Positions 1 to 5,833 of a stretch of DNA of 7,605 bases are shown in pieces. Each line of letters begins with the position of its first letter. The stretch's first letter is position 1. Where the stretch lies: positions 1 to 7,605 of the forward strand of contig JAJZLW010000093.1 of the NCBI GenBank assembly GCA_021850505.1. The letters run 5' to 3'. Below the pieces are notes generated by a model, which was given only the letters and a program-made list of their open reading frames with translations, did no database searches and was not told the origin of the DNA. This DNA is from Thermoplasmata archaeon (GTDB lineage Archaea > Thermoplasmatota > Thermoplasmata > Thermoplasmatales > Thermoplasmataceae). A program made the translations under genes and the position numbers.

Positions 1-1706
1 GCAACCCCGCCAACTGGCAGAACATTCCCCCTGACGCTTATAGATCCCGTCATGGCTGCGCTCTGGTCAACAGGCAATTGCTCAATTGCTGAAATTATCG
101 CCGTCGCAATTGATATGCTTGCGGAATCCCCTTCCACACCGTCGTATGTTCCTATGAACTGTATATGAATATCCATATCTGAAATATCGGCACCGCTTAT
201 TTTCTTGATCACTGCAGAAACATTGGTAACAGCTTCCTTAGCAATCTTTCCAAGGTTACCTGTTGCAATGACTGTTCCCTGGCCTTTTCGGAGTGCAGGG
301 GTGACCTCAGCAACAATTGGCATAACTATTCCCGTATAATCAGCCATCCCGTTATTTGCACCAACGACTGCAAGTCCGTTAACACTCCCGATCATTCCAC
401 CCTCGGTAAGGAATGTCTTATAGCTTTTCCTGACCTCAATTGATCTATCTGCAACCTGCTGCTCAAGCGGTTTACTCAGTGTTCTGGCATTTATCACCTG
501 GTCTGCTGATACAATTGGTATTTTATCTGTAATCGCAATGTCTCCCGCAACACGGATTAGGCCGCCAAGCTCCCTTAATCTGAGAGTGAGTTTGCCTTTT
601 CTACCAGCTCTCCTCTGTGCCTCCTTTATAATCTCTGATATCGCACTGAGGTCAAAGTCTGGAATCTTTTTGTCCTTTGCAATTTCCTGAGCAATAAACT
701 GAACGATCTTTTTGCGGTTTTCGTCATTATCGTCAATTGTATTGTTCACATATACCTCGTAGCCATAGCCCCTGATTCTTGACCTGAGTGCGGGATGAAT
801 TGCCTGTACAGCGTCAAGGTTGCCAGCCGCCACCAGAATAAAGTCACACGGGACTGGTTCGGTCTGGACCATAGCACCAGCGCTTCTCTCGCTTTGCCCG
901 GAAATTGAATACTTCTTTTCCTGCATTGCTGTCAGAAGAGCCTGCTGGCTCTCCATTCTCAGAAGATTCATTTCATCTATGAACAGGACTCCCTTATGTG
1001 CCTTGTGTATGTTCCCCGCTTCCACTCTATCATGAGACGGGGTCTCAAGACCACCAGACTGGAAAGGATCGTGTCTTACATCACCAAGGAGTGCACCACT
1101 GTGGGCCCCAGTAGAATCTATGAATGGAGGTTTTTCATTGGGGTTGTGCTGAACCAGAATCTTAGGGATAAGGGCTTTTTCATTCCTGAATGCCGGATTA
1201 AGTGCAAGTATGAGGTAAATGAATGCAGCGGCCATTATTGCAAGGAAAATGACTGTGAAATCATGATCGAATATGAATATTATAAGACCGAAGAGAAACA
1301 CAGAGATAATTATGAAAAGTATTCCCCTTGACTTGTCCCTTTTTTCGCGTTCAGCTCTCATCTGGTACTGGCGGACTATCTCTTTTCCCCTGCCGGCCGG
1401 ATATGTTTTAATTTTTGGCTTATTATTATCCTCAGGATTGGGAAAGACAACTATATCCTCCAGCTCTTCTTTAGGAAGGAAATCAACCATGGATTGTGCA
1501 AGCATCGACTTACCTGTCCCAGGGTCCCCTATAAGCAGCACATGCCTCTTCTGCATAGCTGCCTTCTTCACAACCTGAGCTGCTTCATCCTGTCCTATTA
1601 CCTGATCAAAAAGGATCTTTGGTATCTGAACATCTTTCGTGCTCTTTATGTTTAATTTAGTTACCCACTCGTCAACATCTTCAGAGACTTCATCCACGGA
1701 TACCAT
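1..1706 (-). CDS. lonB: Archaeal membrane-anchored ATP-dependent Lon protease (LonB), C-terminus cut by window edge
   Basis: ATP-dependent serine protease of the archaeal LonB class, which degrades unfolded and regulatory proteins from the inner face of the membrane. I translated 568 codons from the ATG at 1706, open to the left edge. Visible in order: AAA+ domain with Walker A GDPGTGKS (residues 60-67); the conserved [10 protein letters not shown] and PAGRGKEIV stretch (90-111); a hydrophobic insertion of two membrane spans (about 129-147 and 150-169), the hallmark of LonB; Walker [10 protein letters not shown] (241-249); sensor-1 region LVAAGN (291-296); arginine-finger region [10 protein letters not shown] (306-315); then the protease domain with EGDSAS (525-530), nucleophile Ser528. 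In Lon proteins the catalytic lysine lies 43 residues after the serine, so Lys571 should fall three residues beyond the edge. Known Thermoplasma LonB is roughly 650-660 residues, so about 90 are missing here. There is no Shine-Dalgarno sequence before the ATG; a TATA box at -30 fits a leaderless mRNA. It is divergent from aroC. Confidence 0.97.
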   Translation of the reverse strand, partial: MVSVDEVSEDVDEWVTKLNIKSTKDVQIPKILFDQVIGQDEAAQVVKKAAMQKRHVLLIGDPGTGKSMLAQSMVDFLPKEELEDIVVFPNPEDNNKPKIKTYPAGRGKEIVRQYQMRAEREKRDKSRGILFIIISVFLFGLIIFIFDHDFTVIFLAIMAAAFIYLILALNPAFRNEKALIPKILVQHNPNEKPPFIDSTGAHSGALLGDVRHDPFQSGGLETPSHDRVEAGNIHKAHKGVLFIDEMNLLRMESQQALLTAMQEKKYSISGQSERSAGAMVQTEPVPCDFILVAAGNLDAVQAIHPALRSRIRGYGYEVYVNNTIDDNDENRKKIVQFIAQEIAKDKKIPDFDLSAISEIIKEAQRRAGRKGKLTLRLRELGGLIRVAGDIAITDKIPIVSADQVINARTLSKPLEQQVADRSIEVRKSYKTFLTEGGMIGSVNGLAVVGANNGMADYTGIVMPIVAEVTPALRKGQGTVIATGNLGKIAKEAVTNVSAVIKKISGADISDMDIHIQFIGTYDGVEGDSASISIATAIISAIEQLPVDQSAAMTGSISVRGNVLPVGGV

Positions 1707-1730
1707 AGTCAAAATAGGAATTAATAGTTT

Positions 1731-1736
1731 CTTATA
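1731..1736 (-). promoter_or_regulatory. Probable TATA box for lonB
   Basis: TATAAG on the minus strand lies 25-30 nt before the lonB ATG, preceded by a purine-rich stretch (GAAAAGAC) that could serve as a BRE. The spacing puts transcription start at or next to the A of the ATG, and no Shine-Dalgarno sequence is present, so a leaderless transcript is the simplest reading. Based on position and composition only. Confidence 0.5.
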
Positions 1737-1860
1737 GTCTTTTCTTACATTTCCTAATATCCCCGATTTCTCTCGTGCACTTAAACAATTAGTGTGTTTG
1801 CCTTATCTTATCATGACTGAAAGGAACCTTCATGTCGCGGGAGCAAGGAAATGGCAACAT

Positions 1861-1868
1861 TTTATATT
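1861..1868 (+). promoter_or_regulatory. Probable TATA box for aroC
   Basis: TTTATATT is close to the archaeal TATA consensus and its centre lies about 22-23 nt before the GTG at 1887. This predicts transcription starting at, or within a few bases of, the start codon, and there is no Shine-Dalgarno sequence, consistent with a leaderless aroC mRNA. It also argues against the out-of-frame ATG at 1877 being a used start, since that lies only about 12 nt from the box. Confidence 0.55.
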
Positions 1869-1886
1869 CCATTAGCATGAAGAACC

Positions 1887-3002
1887 GTGGCATTCACTCT
1901 AGGCTCGAGATTAAAACTCACTATTTTCGGCTCATCTCATGGGGAACTCGTTGGCGCTATACTTGACGGACTCCCGTCTGGCATCTTAATAGACAACGAA
2001 AACATGCAAAGATGGCTTGATTTGAGGCGCCCTGCACAGAGTGACATTACAACTCAGAGAAAGGAGCAGGACCTGCCTGAAATTGTTTCTGGATCTATCG
2101 ACAGACACACAGATGGGGGGCCAGTTACAGTTATTATCAGAAATACTGATGCAATAAGCAATCATTATTCTGATATTAAGGACAGCCCGAGACCGGGGCA
2201 TGCTGATCTTACCTCTTTCCTAAAATACGGGGAATTCAGAAATTACTCTGGCGGGGGTTTTTTTTCGGGAAGAATGACTGCCCCGATCGTTGCGGCTGGC
2301 TCCATCTGCACCGATATATTGTCAAGAAACGGCATTCTTGTGAACGCATGGGTAAGCTCTATTGGTAATATCAGGACGGATAAGGTTTCAGGCAGCCCTT
2401 TTGAAGCGTATGGATTTAAAACAAGAATGCCTGATCGTGATGCAGACAGCAAGGCGCAGTCCTGTATCAGAAATCTCCAGTCGGAGGGAGATAGCGTTGG
2501 GGGTGTCATAAGCGTAAGTGTTGAAAACATCCCGCCCGGCATAGGAGAACCATTTTTTGACTCCATTGAATCCGTATTGTCCCATGCAATCTTTTCTATA
2601 CCTGCAGTCAAGGGGATAGAATTCGGTAGCGGTTTTGCAATGTCATCCATGAAGGGTAGTGAAGTGCAGGACAGGATCCAGTTCAGAAATAACAGATTTA
2701 TCACCACGAGCAACCATAATGGAGGTATACTTGGTGGAATAAGCAATGGAATGCCGATTACATTAAGGATCGCTGTTAAGCCAACCTCTTCAATCAGGAA
2801 AGAGGTCGAGACCGTCGACCTTCACACTCATGAACCCGTTTCGCTGAAGATCAAGGGAAGACATGATCCATGCATTGCAATCCGTGCACTTCCCGTCGTA
2901 CAGACAATGGTTTCTTATTGTCTTCTGGACATAATCATGTCTTCTGGAAATCCCGTACTTATAGATAGAATTTTCAGCGGGGATTCTAAGGGTGCAAGCT
3001 GA
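1887..3002 (+). CDS. aroC: Chorismate synthase (shikimate pathway, last common step)
   Basis: Converts 5-enolpyruvylshikimate-3-phosphate to chorismate using reduced FMN, in the cytoplasm, feeding Phe, Tyr and Trp synthesis. The 371 residues match the usual family length. Signatures seen: FGSSHG (14-19, normally GESHG) with His18; TTQRKE (55-60); RPGHAD (102-107) with His105; GGGFFSGRMTAP (122-133); GDSVGG (201-206); SNHNGGILGGISNGMP (275-290); KPTSSI (298-303); GRHDPC (324-329) followed by RALPVVQTM (333-341). The GTG start is chosen because the N-terminus then begins five residues before the conserved Gly, as in homologues, and because the TATA box fits. The FFSGRMTAP form resembles the clostridial HFSGRLTAP subtype rather than the commoner GGRSSARET form (from memory). 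The family's PVVEAM glutamate is Gln339 here. No other aro gene is visible; aroC appears to be transcribed alone. Its last 17 bp overlap the convergent DUF2070 gene. Confidence 0.96.
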   Translation: MAFTLGSRLKLTIFGSSHGELVGAILDGLPSGILIDNENMQRWLDLRRPAQSDITTQRKEQDLPEIVSGSIDRHTDGGPVTVIIRNTDAISNHYSDIKDSPRPGHADLTSFLKYGEFRNYSGGGFFSGRMTAPIVAAGSICTDILSRNGILVNAWVSSIGNIRTDKVSGSPFEAYGFKTRMPDRDADSKAQSCIRNLQSEGDSVGGVISVSVENIPPGIGEPFFDSIESVLSHAIFSIPAVKGIEFGSGFAMSSMKGSEVQDRIQFRNNRFITTSNHNGGILGGISNGMPITLRIAVKPTSSIRKEVETVDLHTHEPVSLKIKGRHDPCIAIRALPVVQTMVSYCLLDIIMSSGNPVLIDRIFSGDSKGAS

Positions 3003-4710
3003 ATACCAGAAACGATGATATCACTGTCACAGCCACAATACCGACAATTGAATATTTTGCCCCCTTGAGAGAGCTGAAGACACTGGTTAAAAGTTTTTCA
3101 AACATGTTTTCCTCTCCCATTGAAACCGTTACGTCAGTCGAGGCTTCACCAGCAACACATTCTTCACAGCTGGAAATAGCCTTTTCGACAGATTCCCTTA
3201 TTAGATCAGAAACGTATTCATTATCGTCCCTCTCCCCGAGTGGGTTCATGTCAAGGGTGCCCTGATTCACATAGTGATTGTCTGTCGTAAAAATATCAAG
3301 ATAGGAGACAAGTCCATCAACCTTCTTTTCTGCAAGCCCCATAACCTCGTCCTTTATATTGTTTGAATCAGTAAGAACAATTGCCTGGTACTTTCCCTGG
3401 TTGCTGAAAACTATGCATTGAATGCCCATTGGCCCAAGCCCAGGACTCACACCTTCAACTCTGGAATACCCACTAATTATCCTGTTCTTAGGTTCATTCT
3501 TGACGAATTCCCGTTCAAACGTTTTCGAATGAAGGGAACAATCGCTCAGTGCACTTGCACCATGCGAGAAATGATTCTGAGCGTCTACCACAATAAAATC
3601 CTCGGCGCCAGACTGTTTCAAGCGTTCCGTTATTTTAAGACCCTCGGTGAGGCTGACGTCATCAAATTTTTCTCTCTCCGGGATTAAGGATCCTATTCCG
3701 AAATTCCCCATTCTTATCATGGAAACAGAAATTTTGCCGCTGTTCATCTTCTTAATTTTTGCGCAAACATCCGTATACGCAAGATTTTCCAATCCGCTCC
3801 TGACACCCCGAGCAATGGTATCAACATCAGCATCTGAAGCACTGTTGTTACTGTTGGTGGTCGAGGTGTGGAATACCATGACATCCGTGGAAAGATCAGC
3901 CAGTCTCTCCTGGAGCTTCGCTGGGAGGTTGCTGGTTCCAATAGACCCAAACGGTCCAGGGTGAACGTATGGGAATACCATGAGTACTTTTCTCGCGTGA
4001 TTCATATTCTCAATGCTTACAATCTTTACTGGAACAGTTCGCTTGTTTCCGTAAAGTTTTGAAAAAAACATGTTACCCGTTTCTATGTCTGATTTGGAAT
4101 GTATATTCAGGAAGAAGTTAAGTATTGAGATAGGACTCTGCCCAAATTCCTTAGTGAATCTCCTTATGGGAAAATATGCAAAAGATATTCCCCCAGCCGT
4201 GAAGATAAGGGAAGATATTACTGCATCAATGAGGAGGTTGGCCGACGGCATCAGAACGAGGGCAGGCATCAGTGTTGATATTGTGTACAGCATCGAGGGC
4301 AGGATCAGATACTGTGGCCTCTCAGTATAGTAAACAAAGAAGACCATCGAACGCATCAAGGCAGTCGATGTGGCTGCAATTACTGCGCTAAATACAAAAG
4401 GCATATGGGGAAACAGCAGCGATAATATCAGGAAATAAACCCCTGCGATAAAGAAGTTCATGAAATCCTGGAAGAAGACCCTTCTGGTTGGAAAATAAAA
4501 ATGTGTTGCTGCGATGAACATCTTGTCAAAAATTATAACCAGTGCAAGTGGTAGAAGTATGGTCAATAATATGTAAAGCATTTTTCCGGTAACGATATAA
4601 TCAAGGGATAGAAAAATCAGGAGAGGAATCACATATGATACAAGTTTTGGCGATCTTCTCATGAATCGAGATAGATCCGCGAATGTATTACCATGGTTCG
4701 AACTTTCCAT
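2986..4710 (-). CDS. DUF2070 family polytopic membrane protein, function unknown
   Basis: 574 residues, matching the archaeal DUF2070 family (PF09843), which has no established function. The N-terminal third has about six membrane spans (roughly 25-37, 41-61, 85-100, 105-128, 134-153, 158-180). A large soluble region follows (about 185-550), then one C-terminal span (about 553-570). Basic residues flank the N-terminus (RFMRRSPK) and follow span six (PIRRFTK), which places the soluble domain in the cytoplasm. Polar motifs in that domain look like an active or metal site: HPGPFG (250-255) plus GTSNLP (258-263), His281, DAQNHF (376-381) plus His383, GLGPMG (424-429), TDSNN (447-451) and TTDNHY (475-480). 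A Cys pair CEEC lies at 515-518. The start has a purine-rich ribosome binding site and its own TATA-like element. It follows the kinase-like gene by 73 bp. Family assignment is from motif memory; enzymatic activity is inference. Confidence 0.92.
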   Translation of the reverse strand: MESSNHGNTFADLSRFMRRSPKLVSYVIPLLIFLSLDYIVTGKMLYILLTILLPLALVIIFDKMFIAATHFYFPTRRVFFQDFMNFFIAGVYFLILSLLFPHMPFVFSAVIAATSTALMRSMVFFVYYTERPQYLILPSMLYTISTLMPALVLMPSANLLIDAVISSLIFTAGGISFAYFPIRRFTKEFGQSPISILNFFLNIHSKSDIETGNMFFSKLYGNKRTVPVKIVSIENMNHARKVLMVFPYVHPGPFGSIGTSNLPAKLQERLADLSTDVMVFHTSTTNSNNSASDADVDTIARGVRSGLENLAYTDVCAKIKKMNSGKISVSMIRMGNFGIGSLIPEREKFDDVSLTEGLKITERLKQSGAEDFIVVDAQNHFSHGASALSDCSLHSKTFEREFVKNEPKNRIISGYSRVEGVSPGLGPMGIQCIVFSNQGKYQAIVLTDSNNIKDEVMGLAEKKVDGLVSYLDIFTTDNHYVNQGTLDMNPLGERDDNEYVSDLIRESVEKAISSCEECVAGEASTDVTVSMGEENMFEKLLTSVFSSLKGAKYSIVGIVAVTVISSFLVFSLHP

Positions 4711-4722
4711 TCCTTTTCCTTC
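4711..4722 (-). promoter_or_regulatory. Ribosome binding site of the DUF2070 gene
   Basis: GAAGGAAAAGGA sits directly before the ATG at 4710. The GAAGGA part, 7-12 nt upstream, is the likeliest Shine-Dalgarno match. It is the clearest such sequence in the window and contrasts with lonB and aroC, which have none, so this gene is probably translated from a leadered or internal message. Confidence 0.45.
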
Positions 4723-4742
4723 AAGGTCAAAGGCAAGGAACC

Positions 4743-4748
4743 TTAAAA
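4743..4748 (-). promoter_or_regulatory. Candidate TATA element for the DUF2070 gene
   Basis: TTTTAA on the minus strand, 33-38 nt before the DUF2070 ATG, in the AT-rich part of the 73-bp spacer after the kinase-like gene. It would give a short leader of about 10 nt, enough to carry the purine-rich ribosome binding site. A second AT-rich stretch with TATAAT lies about 10-15 bp further upstream and is an alternative. The element overlaps the AAGGAACCTT palindrome at 4735-4744. Confidence 0.35.
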
Positions 4749-4783
4749 GTTTTATTTATTATACTTGAGGGCATCTGTGCCAG

Positions 4784-5824
4784 CTATTGCACTATTTTCA
4801 TCATCCTGTATTTTCCATAACCGGTTAAGACCTTCACGTAGCCTGGTAATTCAGCATTTCCAACATCTATGAAGAGTCTGTCGGTATACTCTATTTTTTC
4901 CGGAGCAGAAATAATGATAATGTTTGAAAAACCTACTTTTTCCAGGACTCTCTTAGTAATCTGCCTGTTTCCATGACCAAGTAGAAAGTTCTGCCCTCCA
5001 AGAGGTGAAATAATTATTTTTATGCATTTATCTGATAGGGCGAGCAGGTCATCTTCACTGGCGTCAGATTTTATCAGTTTCCGTCTTCTTACTATATCTA
5101 TAGCCAGGGGATCTGATTCGATCCCCATTCTCAGCATGATCTTTTTGCAGGTACCCCCAGTTCCAATTATGTAGGTGCAGTCATCATCAAGATAATCGAA
5201 TATGAAGTCGATAATGTCAGAGGGGTCAGAAGCGAGATATTCGGTCTTGCCTGATGGCACAACCCATTCACTTGATGGTTTCAGCAGGGTTCCATACTGC
5301 TTAATTTTCCCGTCCCGATCCAAATCCAAAATATCCGAAGGCTCAACCTGCGCCGATCCACTGGAGAACGCATCTACAACAGCCGCTGCTCTTTGTGGAG
5401 TTATCGCAAAAATACCACTGTACATCTTCAGCCCTGACGGAACGCCAAGAACCGGAATCTTCCTGTCTATGATTTCAAGTATGTCCTTGGCTGTGCCGTC
5501 ACCTCCGACAAATACCAGTAACTCGACATTCATTCTATTAATGGACTTTATGAATTTTACTGTATCATCAACCGTTGTATTATCCATGGCAACCTCAATC
5601 TCCATAACTGGCTTTAGCCCATTATGTTCCAGTGATCTCGACCCCATTATTCCCTTCGGGGTCACTATCTCCAGCTTTGATGGATCCAGTTGCTTGAGGA
5701 AGGCGTTTCCGGCTTCTATTGCCACCGGCGATTTCTGCTTTGAGATATAATCGGATTTTGAATCCTTCTGGTTGAGAAAGAAGCCAGAGCCTGCTGCTGG
5801 ATTAATGAAGAATGCCATTTTCAT
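4784..5824 (-). CDS. NAD-kinase/AcoX-fold protein of the COG3199 type (PF01513), substrate unknown
   Basis: 346 residues, a usual length for this family. Visible motifs: FFINPAAGSG (5-14), the first beta-strand and glycine loop; FVGGDGT (105-111), the GGDGT nucleotide-binding signature of NAD kinases and diacylglycerol-kinase-like folds; PVLGVPSGLKMYSGIFA (124-140); GTGGT (221-225); and SPLGGQNFLLGHGNRQ (273-288), which corresponds to the PIGGQGF-GRGNQQ block that separates COG3199 from canonical NAD kinases. The glycine-rich GLKGTDG segment that I expect shortly after the first loop is replaced by FLNQKDSKSD, so phosphate-donor or substrate contacts may differ. The product is predicted soluble. 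Met1 at 5824 is followed by Met3 at 5818, either being possible; a weak AGGT lies 8-11 nt before Met1. It starts 9 bp after the M50-like gene and is almost certainly co-transcribed with it. Family is confident; NAD phosphorylation is not. Confidence 0.85.
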   Translation of the reverse strand: MKMAFFINPAAGSGFFLNQKDSKSDYISKQKSPVAIEAGNAFLKQLDPSKLEIVTPKGIMGSRSLEHNGLKPVMEIEVAMDNTTVDDTVKFIKSINRMNVELLVFVGGDGTAKDILEIIDRKIPVLGVPSGLKMYSGIFAITPQRAAAVVDAFSSGSAQVEPSDILDLDRDGKIKQYGTLLKPSSEWVVPSGKTEYLASDPSDIIDFIFDYLDDDCTYIIGTGGTCKKIMLRMGIESDPLAIDIVRRRKLIKSDASEDDLLALSDKCIKIIISPLGGQNFLLGHGNRQITKRVLEKVGFSNIIIISAPEKIEYTDRLFIDVGNAELPGYVKVLTGYGKYRMMKIVQ

Positions 5825-5833
5825 GGATATTAC

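Larger units (their letters stand above)
1707..1886. other. Divergent promoter region between lonB and aroC
   Basis: This 180-bp spacer separates two divergently transcribed genes. It contains the lonB TATA box near its left end and the aroC TATA box near its right end, about 125 bp apart, so the two promoters need not share elements. The middle holds a hyphenated palindrome AAGGAACCTT (1821-1830), identical to a site beside the DUF2070 promoter, and a further GCAAGGAA at 1843-1850. A 20-codon ORF (1813-1875) is present but overlaps the aroC TATA box and is not called. No RNA gene or convincing terminator was seen. Confidence 0.6.

Noticed and set aside
820..1578. Chain of plus-strand ORFs of 71, 111 and 101 codons opposite lonB
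   Set aside because: They are antisense to a fully open, motif-complete LonB frame, have no family resemblance, and overlap one another in different frames.
1813..1875. 20-codon ORF upstream of aroC ending in WQHFIFH, considered as an aromatic leader peptide
   Set aside because: It contains the probable aroC TATA box, so it would not be on the aroC mRNA. No attenuator-like hairpins were seen, and one Trp and two Phe in 20 codons is not striking.
1877..1886. ATG at 1877 as an alternative aroC start
   Set aside because: It is out of frame with AroC by one base and too close to the TATA box.
2243..2746. Minus-strand ORF of 167 codons inside aroC
   Set aside because: It is a shadow of the conserved AroC frame. 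Its translation shows no motif, and no promoter or ribosome binding site was seen.
3065..4330. Several plus-strand ORFs of 64-105 codons, and a minus-strand one at 3744-3950, within the DUF2070 gene
   Set aside because: All lie inside one continuous 574-codon frame with family motifs; none has independent support.
4723..4744. AAGGT and ACCTT arms forming a possible hairpin before the DUF2070 gene
   Set aside because: Five-base arms with a 12-base loop in a purine-rich stretch are too weak to call a terminator or riboswitch.
5202..5750. Plus-strand ORF of 182 codons opposite the kinase-like gene
   Set aside because: It is low-complexity Ser/Pro-rich and antisense to a frame carrying GGDGT and the GGQ block; it is a mirror of that coding sequence.
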